A stretch of 61,903 nt of DNA, from assembly GCA_028819255.1 (NCBI GenBank), contig JAPPMB010000026.1:1-61903 (forward strand). Direction: 5' to 3'. Under the pieces are notes generated by a model. It did not search any database. It was not told where the DNA came from and worked only from the letters and a program-made list of their open reading frames with translations. Positions 38,158 to 46,734 of this stretch are shown piece after piece. Origin of the DNA: Bryobacterales bacterium (lineage in GTDB: Bacteria > Acidobacteriota > Terriglobia > Bryobacterales > UBA6623). The translations under genes were made by a program, and so were the position numbers. Each line of letters begins with the position of its first letter. Position 1 is the first letter of the stretch.

Positions 38158-38542
38158 CGTGCTGTGAAAGGGCACCGGCGGTTGCAACGGCCGGTCGGAG
38201 GTATTATCCCCGTTTTCCGGACGCGGCGGGACCGTGAGGCGGATCACCCCCCGGCGGGAATGGGTTCAGGCCCTCCCCTTGGAGAGGAAGCGGGCTTCCG
38301 TTGGCGCCGCAGGTTTCCATGCGCACTCCATGCGCATGCCAGCGGTCGCGGCCCGAGGCCGGCAGTCTTTACCGGAACCCGCCGATCTTCCGCGTCCCCG
38401 CGGCATCGACCGCGCCCGAGGTCGGACGGAGCCCGAGTCCCGACCTGGCCGGCTTGACGACAGGGACGGCGCCTCGCGGGTCCCGCCGTGTCCGCTGTCT
38501 CTGTCTCCCACGCTGCAGCCCTTGTGCAGGATGCTTGGGGCC
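38158..38542. other. Intergenic region, no gene seen
   Basis: Probably holds the promoter of the SpeE-like fusion. A GATAAT-like hexamer on the minus strand near 38200 is the only candidate, without a good -35. Confidence 0.3.
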
Positions 38543-40258
38543 TCACCGACGGGGCCCTCGGGATCCGCGCACGGTGAGCCACTGATTGACCGAGACGTCG
38601 CCAAGCACCTGCGGCGGGCCATCCGGCCATCGCACGGTCACCTGGCCGGGTTCGCTGCAGCCCCCCAGTCCGAAGTGCACGCGCGGGTCGCTCCTCGACA
38701 GGTAGCTCCCTCCGTTCCGCACCGCCGCGGCCTGCGTCTGCCCACAGAATCGGGCCTCGACGCGCGTGCCGATTCCCTCGCCGTTCCCGCCGGCTGCCAC
38801 AAGACGAAGGCCGATCCACGAGTGCGGGCGCCGCGATCGATTGCGAAGGAGCGCGGGAGATCCGTCAATCGGCAGGAGCAGCAGGTCGACCCCGCCGTCG
38901 TTGTCGAAGTCGCCGCTCGCGGCTCCCCTGTAGGAGTTGCGAGGTGCCTCCTCCACGGCTTGCGCAGCCAGCCGGAACCTGCCGGCGCGGTTCTCCAGAA
39001 TCGCGATCCGCTGGTGATACCTGGTGGTCGCAAGATTCCCGGCGGACGGGTACACGTGGCCGTTGGCGATCCAGAGATCCGGATCACCGTCGTTGTCGAG
39101 GTCGGCGAAACCGCATCCCCAGCCCAGCAGGGAGACGGTCAGATTGCGGAGCCCGACGCGTGAGGATACGTCTTCGAAGAGGCCCGGCGCCTGCTGCTCG
39201 AACAGGGGGAAGTGGTCCTCCGAAAACGTCGTGGTCAGCAGGTCCAGGTCCGCGTCGCCGTCGTAGTCCGCGGCGCAGACCCCCATGTCGGCCTGGGTCC
39301 TGCCGTCTCCGCTGTAGGCGAGCCCCGCGACCAGCGCGTCCTCCCGAAACGACCCCGATCCCCGGTTGACGAAGAGGAAGTTCGGGGACGAGTCGTTCGC
39401 GACGAAGATGTCGGGCCGTCCGTCGCCGCTGAAGTCGGCGATGAGCGGGGTGAATCCGTAGGCGGGACGGGGAACACGGATCCCGGCCTGCTCGGAGGCC
39501 TCGGAGAATGTCCCGTCGCCGTTGTTGAGATAGAGGACGTCGGCCGCCGGCTCCAGCTGCGCCGGACCACAGAAGACATCCAGGCCGCGGTAGTCGCACG
39601 AGGGCGGCTCACCCTCGACGGGAAGCGACTCCAGCCCGAGGTAGGCGGCCACGTAGAGGTCGAGATCGCCGTCTCCGTCGACATCGCCGAAGCTGCTTCC
39701 GGTATGCCAGGCATGAGCCTCCTGCAGTCCTGCCTGCTGGCCGACCTCGGCAAATCTTCCGCCGCCCTCGTTGCGGTAGAAAAGATCCCGCCCGATGGCG
39801 GTGACGAGCACGTCGGGGTCGCCGTCGTTGTCGAAGTCCGCGGCGTTGGCCCCCGTACACCAGTAGGGGCACGTCAGGCCGGCCTCCTCCGTCACGTCCT
39901 CGAACCGGCGTCCCTCCAGGTTCCGGAACAGGTGCACGCCGCGGCCGGGGTTCGCGGGCCTGCGGCCGGCCGCGATCGCGCGAAGCGATTCCATGGTCGA
40001 ACCACTGACGATCACGATGTCCATCCACCCGTCGCCGTCGAAGTCGAGAACCGCCGCGCCGCTCCCGTTGGCCTCTGCGATCCAGCGCTTGGCCGGTCCG
40101 CCGTGCGCGACCCGGACATCGAGCCCGACGTCGGAGCCCACATTGACCAGCCGGATCGACGCGGCCAGGTCGGAAGCGGCGGATACCGGGGCAGGCGCCA
40201 GCACAAGGGCCAGCGTCGCCGCTGCCGCGCATGCCAGCGAGGTGTTGGGCGCGGTCAT
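38543..40258 (-). CDS. CRTAC1-family FG-GAP/VCBS repeat protein with ASPIC/UnbV domain
   Basis: A 571-residue secreted protein with a signal peptide ending APVSA. Many FG-GAP/VCBS calcium-binding repeats are visible as DFDGDGWMDIVI, DFDNDGDPDVLV, DVDGDGDLDLYV, DFSGDGRPDIFV, DYDGDADLDLL, DLDNDGDPDLWI and DFDNDGGVDLLLL. They should fold as a seven-blade beta-propeller. The C-terminal ASPIC/UnbV domain has GIGTRVEARF and VTVRWPDGPPQ. The function of CRTAC1-type bacterial proteins is not established; adhesion or matrix binding is likely. Its start overlaps the stop of the upstream TPR gene by four bases (ATGA), so the two are translationally coupled, an arrangement common in Acidobacteria. Confidence 0.92.
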   Translation of the reverse strand: MTAPNTSLACAAAATLALVLAPAPVSAASDLAASIRLVNVGSDVGLDVRVAHGGPAKRWIAEANGSGAAVLDFDGDGWMDIVIVSGSTMESLRAIAAGRRPANPGRGVHLFRNLEGRRFEDVTEEAGLTCPYWCTGANAADFDNDGDPDVLVTAIGRDLFYRNEGGGRFAEVGQQAGLQEAHAWHTGSSFGDVDGDGDLDLYVAAYLGLESLPVEGEPPSCDYRGLDVFCGPAQLEPAADVLYLNNGDGTFSEASEQAGIRVPRPAYGFTPLIADFSGDGRPDIFVANDSSPNFLFVNRGSGSFREDALVAGLAYSGDGRTQADMGVCAADYDGDADLDLLTTTFSEDHFPLFEQQAPGLFEDVSSRVGLRNLTVSLLGWGCGFADLDNDGDPDLWIANGHVYPSAGNLATTRYHQRIAILENRAGRFRLAAQAVEEAPRNSYRGAASGDFDNDGGVDLLLLPIDGSPALLRNRSRRPHSWIGLRLVAAGGNGEGIGTRVEARFCGQTQAAAVRNGGSYLSRSDPRVHFGLGGCSEPGQVTVRWPDGPPQVLGDVSVNQWLTVRGSRGPRR

Positions 40259-41265
40259 GGCTCGCGGAGCCGTTCGAACAGGCCGAGGTGCTTCCTGGCA
40301 TCCGCCTCCTCCCCCAGCTTCATCAGCACGCGACCGAGGTGGTAGTGCGCGTCGGCGTTTCCCGGCTCGGCTTCAATGACCGCTCGCAGCTGTGCAGTGG
40401 CGTCCGCGGGGCGGCCCGCCGCGCCGTACGCCGTGCCCAGCTTGGTCCGGGTCTGCACGGACGACGGATTGCGATCCAGCGAACGCTCGAGCCACGAAAC
40501 GGCCTCGTCGGCTTGCCCTTCCGCGAGCAGCAGGGCTCCAAGGTTGTAGTAGGGCCACTCGGAGCGCTCGGGGCCTTCCTGCTCGCGGCGGATCGCTTCC
40601 CGATAGGCTTGCTTGGCCTCTTCGAAGCGGGTGAGTCCCTCCAGTGTCTGGCCAAGATGGTTGTGCGCCTTCACGCTGCCGGGGGCGAGCCGGACCGCCT
40701 CGCGGAACGACTCCAGGGCCAGGGTCAGCTTGGACCCCTCGTAGTAGACGCGGCCGAGGTAGTATCGCGCCTCGGAATCCAGCGGGAGCAGGGCTGCCGC
40801 TTTCCGGAGGTCGGCCTCCGCGCTGGCCCGGTCTCCAAGCATGAACCGCGCGAGTCCCGCGATCTTGCGCGTCTCGCCCCCCTCCGGCTTCCGCTCCAGA
40901 AACCGGCCGGCCCAGTCCAGTGCCTCCCTGTATCGTCCCATTGAGAAGAGGACGTAGGCCCTGAGGTGGAGCGCTTGGAGATGGCCGGGATCTCTTGCCA
41001 GCGCAAGATCCAGATGCGCGTCAGCCGATTGCAGCCCGCCTTCCCGCGCCTCGCACTCAGCGAGCTTGTAGTGGACATCCGCGGGCGGATTCCGAATCCC
41101 TTGGGAGGCGGCCTCCAGGACTGCGCGGGCCTCGGCGCAGCGGTCCGCGCCAGGTGGCTTCACCGTGCTCGGAGCCGGCTCCTGGCCGGTCGCGCCAAAC
41201 CCGCACGCCAGCGTCACGCCGAGGACGATCGGCGTGCATCGAAGACTCCGGGATCCACGATTCAT
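40255..41265 (-). CDS. Secreted TPR protein coupled to the CRTAC1 gene
   Basis: A 336-residue protein with a signal peptide or lipoprotein-like start (VLGVTLACGFGATG). About eight TPR units follow, for example SEARYYLGRVYYEGSKLTLA, VKAHNHLGQTLEGLTRFEEA, WPYYNLGALLLAEGQADEAV and ADAHYHLGRVLMKLGEEADA. TPRs mediate protein-protein contacts. It is the first gene of a two-gene operon and probably works with the CRTAC1 propeller in the periplasm or at the cell surface. Confidence 0.88.
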   Translation of the reverse strand: MNRGSRSLRCTPIVLGVTLACGFGATGQEPAPSTVKPPGADRCAEARAVLEAASQGIRNPPADVHYKLAECEAREGGLQSADAHLDLALARDPGHLQALHLRAYVLFSMGRYREALDWAGRFLERKPEGGETRKIAGLARFMLGDRASAEADLRKAAALLPLDSEARYYLGRVYYEGSKLTLALESFREAVRLAPGSVKAHNHLGQTLEGLTRFEEAKQAYREAIRREQEGPERSEWPYYNLGALLLAEGQADEAVSWLERSLDRNPSSVQTRTKLGTAYGAAGRPADATAQLRAVIEAEPGNADAHYHLGRVLMKLGEEADARKHLGLFERLREP

Positions 41266-41490
41266 GGAAGATGCCTGCCGGCTCCATCGTACTGAAGGCG
41301 CGATCTGCCACGGCGCTCAGGAAGCCACTCTACGGCCCATCATGTGTATCAGCGTTCCTTGGTCAAAGTGGATCGGATTCGATTCGGCACTCGCTCTCCG
41401 GTCAAGCGCCCAGAGTGCACAGGCAGGACAGCAAGACCATCCTGGGTGAACCCAGTTGGCCCGACCGCTGAGTGGTCCTGAGTCGCCAGT
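41266..41490. other. Intergenic region, no gene seen
   Basis: No domain or RNA recognised. It probably contains the promoter of the TPR-CRTAC1 operon on the minus strand. Confidence 0.3.
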
Positions 41491-41499
41491 GTCAAAAGG

Positions 41500-41605
41500 A
41501 GTCAGCGTCGGCGACGAAGGTAGAGTCGCGCGTGGACGGGATGGGCCGCTGCATTGAAAACGTGTTCATCGAGCGGCTGTGGCGCTCGCCGAAGTGCAAG
41601 GCCGT
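41500..41605 (+). pseudogene. IS3-family transposase fragment
   Basis: The plus strand reads DGMGRCIENVFIERLWRSPK, matching the conserved DGRG.W.DNVF.ERLWRS.K block of IS3-type (rve) integrases. Only this short piece survives. Confidence 0.6.
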
Positions 41606-41645
41606 GCTCGCGACTCTCAAGTCCGGCGGACACAGCAGTGTCAGG

Positions 41646-41681
41646 GTTGACGATAAGATATCATGAGCATTATCCGTCAAC
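41646..41681. promoter_or_regulatory. Inverted repeat, probable operator of the XRE gene
   Basis: GTTGACGATAA (41646-41656) and TTATCCGTCAAC (41670-41681) are inverted repeats with one extra base in the right arm and a 13-base spacer. The pair ends 19 bases before the ATG of the XRE regulator and includes a TTGACG -35-like element, so it fits autorepression. Confidence 0.55.
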
Positions 41682-41700
41682 CTCCGGTTGCAATGATTGG

Positions 41701-42789
41701 ATGGAACGCATGTTCGGACAACGACTTCGGCTCGCTCGAAAACGGGCCGGCCTGTCCATGAGGGCACTTGCCGAGCGGCTGACCCCAACGATCACTGCTC
41801 AGTCAGTCAGCAAGTACGAGACGGGCAAAATGATGCCCTCCTCTTCCGTTCTGCTCGCGCTCGGCAAGGCACTGGATGTCTCACTGGACTTCCTGATGGG
41901 CTCACAGGTCGAGGCTCTCGATGGACTTGAGTTCCGCAAGCATTCCACGACTTCCGCCCGCGACCGGGCAAGGGTTGAGGCGATTCTGATCGACAAGCTT
42001 GAACGTTATCTGGCGATTGAGGCGATTCTCGACATGCCGGTCAACCTCGATTGGCTCGGGAGCTTCCGCTGCGACAGGGTAGCCACGGAAGCCGAAATCG
42101 ATTCCAGGGCCGATGCGCTCCGCGAGGCGTGGGGACTTGGCGTGGGCCCCATTCCCAGCCTTTGCGAACTCCTTGAAGAAAAGGGCATCAAGGTGATCGA
42201 AGACGATCTCCCCGAGCGAGTCACTGGCCTCGCCTGTCGTGGCTTCCGCGGCGACGAGCCGGTCTCTGAGGCGGTTGTCGTTTCCCGCCGCATCAACGTG
42301 GAGCGCAAACGCTTTGCGCTTGCCCACGAACTGGCGCGCAGGATCATCCGCTCGACTGGCAACCCTGCGATCAGCTTGAAGTCGGCGATGCACCGCTTTG
42401 CCGGCGCGTTTCTCATTCCAAGCGAGCGTCTCGGGTTGGAGGCCGGCATCCGTCGCAGCCGCATCACCCGCTACGAGATCGTTCGCCTCAAGCAGCTCTA
42501 CGGGGTCTCGGCGGCGGCGATGCTGATCCGGCTCGGACAGGTCGGTATTCTGGCTCCCGCCAGTGTCCGGCGCGCCTTCGCGACCTTCGCCCGCCCTTGG
42601 CGCAAGGAAGAACCGGAACCAACCGGTCCCAATGAGGGGTTTGCGGCTCTCGAGGCACCCAGTCGTTTCGAGCGTCTTGTCTCACGCGCCCTCGGCGAAG
42701 AGTTGATCTCGCCTGCGCGCGCTGCTGCACTCCTCGAACAGTCGCTCGATTTCGTTGAGCGGCAGGTTGTTGGTCGGGTTCCCCTGTGA
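41701..42789 (+). CDS. XRE-type regulator fused to ImmA/IrrE domain with broken zinc motif
   Basis: A 362-residue protein. An HTH_3 domain spans about residues 5-70 (FGQRLRLARKRAGLSMRALA, SVSKYETGKMMPSSSVLLAL). The rest resembles COG2856 ImmA/IrrE: GVGPIPSLCELLEEKGIKVI and then ALAHELARRIIRST. The metallopeptidase HExxH reads HELAR (His209, Glu210, Arg213), so the second zinc ligand is lost; the protein may only bind DNA or be an inactive protease. HTH plus ImmA/IrrE proteins are found as antitoxins, phage regulators and stress regulators. A palindrome just upstream suggests autoregulation. No partner toxin with a recognisable domain follows. It sits in a region with an IS3 scrap and other mobile-type genes. 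Confidence 0.85.
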   Translation: MERMFGQRLRLARKRAGLSMRALAERLTPTITAQSVSKYETGKMMPSSSVLLALGKALDVSLDFLMGSQVEALDGLEFRKHSTTSARDRARVEAILIDKLERYLAIEAILDMPVNLDWLGSFRCDRVATEAEIDSRADALREAWGLGVGPIPSLCELLEEKGIKVIEDDLPERVTGLACRGFRGDEPVSEAVVVSRRINVERKRFALAHELARRIIRSTGNPAISLKSAMHRFAGAFLIPSERLGLEAGIRRSRITRYEIVRLKQLYGVSAAAMLIRLGQVGILAPASVRRAFATFARPWRKEEPEPTGPNEGFAALEAPSRFERLVSRALGEELISPARAAALLEQSLDFVERQVVGRVPL

Positions 42790-43106
42790 CACGGGTCCTT
42801 GTCTATGGCTCTTCCTGCCTAAGAGACGTGCGAATGGGCGATCTACCGCACCGACGAGGCGGCACAAGGCGGGGTCTTCATCGATAGACGCGGCCAGGCA
42901 GTGAAGACCACCGAGACTGAGATCAACGGAGGCGACGGAGAGGGTGTGCCGACTGTCGACATCCTTGGTCAAACAGGCGAGGTCGTCCGCGTGCGCGGTG
43001 TCCGGGTGGAACATTGTCGAGGAGCTGCGGCCGTCCCGGCATGCGGGTCAACCGGCGAAACGAAGGATCCCCACAGCCGAAACAGAGCGGGAGTGCAGGT
43101 GCGAGG
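42790..43106. other. Region between convergent genes, no recognised gene
   Basis: A plus-strand frame reading CEWAIYRTDEAAQGGVFID (from about 42831) looks mildly protein-like and could be the remnant of a partner gene of the XRE regulator, but it matches no family I recognise. Confidence 0.3.
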
Positions 43107-43673
43107 TCAATCCGGGGGGGCGGGAACGCGGGCCTTTTGGCTAGGAGCCTGGGGCGAATCGGGGGCCAGTGTTTCCCGAGTCCTTCGTCGCGCCCAAAGG
43201 AACGACCCCACAATGCTCCCGATCGCACCAAGCAAAGTTGTGAACCCCGCAACCGGCTTCTCGAACATGATGAGCGTCACGCCTCCGATTACTCCGGACA
43301 CTGCGACTAGGAAACCCATCCACTGGCCGCGGCGTTCGCGCGCAGCGTCCAACGTCAACCGAGAGGTTTGCTGTGAGTGGCGATGATGTTGCTGCTTCTC
43401 GGCCATCGTCAGAATGCGATCCGCTGCGCCCGGCAGGGTGCGTTCGTACGATTGAAAGAACTCAGGATGAGGCAACGGGCCAGAAACGCTGACGCTGTGA
43501 GCGACCTGGATCTGCGCTTGGGCGCCATCCGCCGCAGCCAGTGCCTTGTCGATGGATCGTCCCGCTGGTGGTGCAGCGGCTTCCTGGGGGTCGGCCGGCA
43601 CCGCAGAAGACGACCCGTCCCGTTGGCTAACCTGCATTTTAGTCCGATTCGGCTTGCGACGGCGATTGCTCAC
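43107..43673 (-). CDS. DUF2335 two-TM membrane protein, possible toxin partner
   Basis: A 188-residue protein. The DUF2335 signature is clear: SGPLPHPEFFQSYERTLPGA followed by ADRILTMAEKQQHHRH. Two transmembrane helices come next (MGFLVAVSGVIGGVTLIMF and AGFTTLLGAIGSIVGSFLWA) and a basic tail. The start is a GTG overlapping the TGA of the upstream gene (GTGA) with GGAG nine bases before it, so the two are translated together. DUF2335 proteins are of unknown function and turn up on mobile elements. The small membrane-protein design and coupling to a Panacea-like gene make a membrane-acting toxin an attractive but unproven guess. Confidence 0.75.
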   Translation of the reverse strand: MSNRRRKPNRTKMQVSQRDGSSSAVPADPQEAAAPPAGRSIDKALAAADGAQAQIQVAHSVSVSGPLPHPEFFQSYERTLPGAADRILTMAEKQQHHRHSQQTSRLTLDAARERRGQWMGFLVAVSGVIGGVTLIMFEKPVAGFTTLLGAIGSIVGSFLWARRRTRETLAPDSPQAPSQKARVPAPPD

Positions 43674-44344
43674 CAGACGCACTCCGATTCGCCGAACTGC
43701 ACCATCGCCTCTTCGATGTCGTCGCCCACGGCACGCCAGTCCTCGCGGAGCTCGTCAACGTCGGATTGCAGGCCAACCTCCGAATCCGGAGTGCGGCACC
43801 TCGCACCCGTGAGGTCGAATGCCAGTGTCATTCCCCGGATGAATGGGCTCCCTTTGGGGGCTGGACGCTCCGGCCCCAGTTGACGCATCACGCTGTTCGC
43901 GGCCATTTCGGGGTACTCGCGATAAATCGCGGCAAGCATGTGGCGATACGGCATTAAGCGTATCCATCGGGCCGCACGCCCGAAGTAGTCGGCGACGGGG
44001 TCCGGGAACGAGGCAAGAGTCGCCTTGCCCCGCCGATACCCGGCTTGAGTGAGAAAGTAGAGTGGATAGTCTCCGGATGCTGTGATCCCGATATCGCCAG
44101 CAGCCACCATCGCCTTGATGACGCGGTAGACGGCCTTGTCGAACGGTCCGTAGTGGTATGGCCGGAAGTGGAAGAACGGACCTCCTATCCGCTCGGAGAC
44201 CACGCGGTCGATCAGAAACAGGAGCTTCTGCACGCGTATCGGGTCGAATGAAGCCTCGGAACCGGCTGCGGCGAACGCGGCCGCTACGATTTCCTCGCGA
44301 TTCCCTATGATGGTTTTCCTCCCTCCAGCATCTAAAAGTATCAC
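43670..44344 (-). CDS. Panacea/SocA-like protein, possible antitoxin
   Basis: Up to 224 residues. VQKLLFLIDRVVSERIGGPF and FRPYHYGPFDKAVYRVIKAM recall the DUF4065/Panacea (SocA) fold, here in a variant family. About 70 extra residues form the C-terminus. The open frame can start at GTG 44344, but a perfect Shine-Dalgarno (GGAGGGAGG, 44318-44326 on the minus strand) lies six bases before an ATC at 44311. Protein similarity also seems to begin there, so a non-AUG (ATC or ATA) start is possible. Panacea domains are known as promiscuous antitoxin modules. The overlapping downstream membrane-protein gene would be the toxin. The family assignment is by motif only. Confidence 0.6.
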   Translation of the reverse strand: MILLDAGGRKTIIGNREEIVAAAFAAAGSEASFDPIRVQKLLFLIDRVVSERIGGPFFHFRPYHYGPFDKAVYRVIKAMVAAGDIGITASGDYPLYFLTQAGYRRGKATLASFPDPVADYFGRAARWIRLMPYRHMLAAIYREYPEMAANSVMRQLGPERPAPKGSPFIRGMTLAFDLTGARCRTPDSEVGLQSDVDELREDWRAVGDDIEEAMVQFGESECVW

Positions 44345-44349
44345 GTACG

Positions 44350-44716
44350 GGGACGGAGGCTATTCCTTCGATCACCGTCGGCGTTGCCCCAGTCCCCGTC
44401 CAGCCGGTGTGCCAATGGCTCCAGGTATGCCGGCGTCACGGCGTCATCGGTGAAGTCCTCGAAGATCACTTGACGTCAGCTTCCGGGCGCGACCCGCCCT
44501 GGCATCGATGTCGACGCGGAGTTCCGTGCGCTCGGCAGAGTCGAGGCGGGGACCGTAGTCTACGCCGATGACTGCGTCGAAGTCGGAGAAGGGTTCGTCC
44601 GCGGCTGATAGGCGAACTGGGGCCTGGTCGATGGCTTGGAAGTCGTCGTCATCCGGATCGGGGAGATAGAACGCTTCCAGAAGAAAGACGCTCGAGTTGA
44701 GCGGCGGGCCTGCCAA
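44350..44716 (-). pseudogene. Frameshifted gene fragment of unknown family
   Basis: Coding-like sequence occurs in two adjoining minus-strand frames: VFLLEAFYLPDPDDDDFQAI to LRVDIDARAG (44716 to about 44480), then VIFEDFTDDAVTPAYLEPLA (about 44460 to 44400). Joined, they look like one acidic protein with a one-base shift between them. No family recognised. It lies just upstream of the Panacea-like gene on the same strand. Confidence 0.35.
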
Positions 44717-45200
44717 GCAAGGGAATTGCCGTTCACCAGACCGAGACGGGCTGCTTGGTTGCTGGAGTCCCCGTTAACGCAAGCAGGGTAGGGAGTCCCC
44801 CTTCTCAAATCGACACGTTTTTTCTGCGCTCGCCCTTGGTTTGGCCCGGAACCATCCCGATGGAGCAGCGGCCAGTCTTCTGGAAAACCCGGCCTGCCTC
44901 ACAGGCGGTCCATCAGGTACATCCCCGGCGAATTCTGCCGGCCCGACTGCAAAGCGATTCCGGATAGCCGGTTCCGCGGCCTTCCACCACCGACCGGCCG
45001 GACAGCGGCGGGAGGATTCGGAAGGCTACCGCACCTTCTGCCACGCTCGAATCCGACACCGAAGTGCATCGGCGCAAGACCAGGCAGCTGGCGGCAGGAC
45101 AGGTCCGGACGCGGCTGGGCCGGTGCAGGCAACCCGCCTGCCCGTTCACGCTGCCCGACAGATTCCAGAAGGGAAGGGTGCGATCTGGCGGAGTGCTACG
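44717..45200. other. Intergenic region, no gene seen
   Basis: The frame of the TPR gene is open upstream to 44841, but its signal-peptide start with ribosome site at 45201 makes this part non-coding in my view. Nothing else recognised. Confidence 0.3.
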
Positions 45201-46706
45201 ATGCTTCCCAGCATGCTGAATCCCCGGCGGCACCGGCGACGATGCCTCGTCGCGGTTCTGCTGACGGGGGTCTCGGTGTGGTCTCTTCGAGGGCCCGCTC
45301 GGGGACAGGACCCCGGTGAGCTCTATGCGAAGGCCCAGGCCGCGCAGCAGGCCGGCGACCTGCGGGCGGCCGCCGTCCACTACGAGCAGCTCGTGCGCCT
45401 GCTGCCCGACCTCGCCGAGGCCCGCGTCAACCTTGGCTCCATCTATTACCAGATGCGCGAGGACGCCAAGGCCGAGGCCGCGCTGAATGAGGCGATTCGG
45501 CTCAATCCGCAACTCGGTGCCGCACCGTACTTCTTCCTCGGCGTGATCGCCTCGCGCAACCGGGAGCACGAGCAGGCGAGCCGTCGGCTCGAGATGGCGG
45601 AGAAGCTCGACCCCTCGAATCGGTTCGTCTCGTACTACTTGGGCGAGGCGTATTTCGCAACCCGCCGATACGGCGCAGCGGCCGAGAGATTCAGGAAGGC
45701 GGTCGCGGAGCAGGACTTTCGCCTCGACGCCTACTACTACCTGAGCAAGACCTACGGCGCCTTGTCCGGCCAGGCGCTGGAGCGGCTCCGCGCCGCCCAC
45801 CCGCGCTCCCATTTCCTCGAGCTCGCCCGCGGCCACTACCACGAGGGCCGGAAGAACTGGGGGGAGGCCGCGGAGGCGTACCGGAACGTGCTTGACCGCC
45901 AACCCGCCGCGGCCGGGATCTTGAAGCGGCTGCAATGGGTCGACCGAAGGGCCGCAGAGGAAGGCGTGGCAGGGGCTCCGCCGCCGCTGCCGGACGGGGA
46001 ACGGCTGATGCTGTCCCTTCTCTACAGTCCGCCGTCCGACCGCGAGATCGACACCATGCTCGCCGAGTCCGGGAAGCGGCTGCTTGCCCATGCCGGGCCG
46101 GGGGGATCCGCCGAGGCCCTGTACCGCCAGGCGGAGGAATACCAGATCGCCTCGTACCTGACTTCCCGCTGGATCGGCAGGAACGACCCCGACTCGTACC
46201 GGGGCCGGCAGCTGCGGGCCCAGCTGCACGAGGCCAGAGGCGAGATGGACTACGCTGTCCGCGAGTACCGGGCGGCCCTGCGGCTGAAGCCTGATCTGCA
46301 GAACGTCCACTTCGCCATCGGCAGCATGCTCTGGTCCCGTTCACGGCTCGAGGAGGCACGTCCCGAGCTGGAGGCGGAGCTGCGGATCAACCCCAGCCAC
46401 CCCGAAGCGCGCTACGTGCTGGCGGACATTCTGCAGATCGAGGGACGGACCGACGAGGCCAAGCGGCATCTGCTGGAGGCTCTGCGCCTTGCCCCGGACC
46501 TCTTCGAGGCCCGCCTGGCGATCGAACGCATCTACTTTGCCGAGGGCCAGTTCGCGAAGGCCCTGGAGCAGATGAGAATCGCGGCGAGTCTGTCGCCGGC
46601 GGATCCCACTCCGCACTACAGGATGTCGATGATCCACCGCCGGCTCGGAAGCCCGGAGGAGGCCCGCAAGGAGCTGGAGACGTTCCAGCGGCTCCAGGGG
46701 CGTTAG
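45201..46706 (+). CDS. Secreted TPR protein
   Basis: A 501-residue protein. The ATG at 45201 has GGCGGAG eight bases before it and a signal peptide after (CLVAVLLTGVSVWSL). TPR blocks lie at both ends: DLAEARVNLGSIYYQMREDA, AAPYFFLGVIASRNREHEQA, NRFVSYYLGEAYFATRRYGA and, near the C-terminus, LQNVHFAIGSMLWSRSRLEE and PEARYVLADILQIEGRTDEA. The middle (about residues 240-340) is less regular. It resembles the secreted TPR proteins that accompany CRTAC1 genes, but here it stands alone and converges on the coupling-ATPase gene. A scaffold role is likely; partners are unknown. Confidence 0.85.
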   Translation: MLPSMLNPRRHRRRCLVAVLLTGVSVWSLRGPARGQDPGELYAKAQAAQQAGDLRAAAVHYEQLVRLLPDLAEARVNLGSIYYQMREDAKAEAALNEAIRLNPQLGAAPYFFLGVIASRNREHEQASRRLEMAEKLDPSNRFVSYYLGEAYFATRRYGAAAERFRKAVAEQDFRLDAYYYLSKTYGALSGQALERLRAAHPRSHFLELARGHYHEGRKNWGEAAEAYRNVLDRQPAAAGILKRLQWVDRRAAEEGVAGAPPPLPDGERLMLSLLYSPPSDREIDTMLAESGKRLLAHAGPGGSAEALYRQAEEYQIASYLTSRWIGRNDPDSYRGRQLRAQLHEARGEMDYAVREYRAALRLKPDLQNVHFAIGSMLWSRSRLEEARPELEAELRINPSHPEARYVLADILQIEGRTDEAKRHLLEALRLAPDLFEARLAIERIYFAEGQFAKALEQMRIAASLSPADPTPHYRMSMIHRRLGSPEEARKELETFQRLQGR

Positions 46707-46734
46707 CCTCGGACCCGGAGCCGGGCGATCCGGA

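Noticed and set aside
46714..46726. CCCGG-AG-CCGGG hairpin between the convergent TPR and coupling-ATPase genes
   Set aside because: The stem is short with a two-base loop and no T tract; in such GC-rich DNA it can occur by chance.
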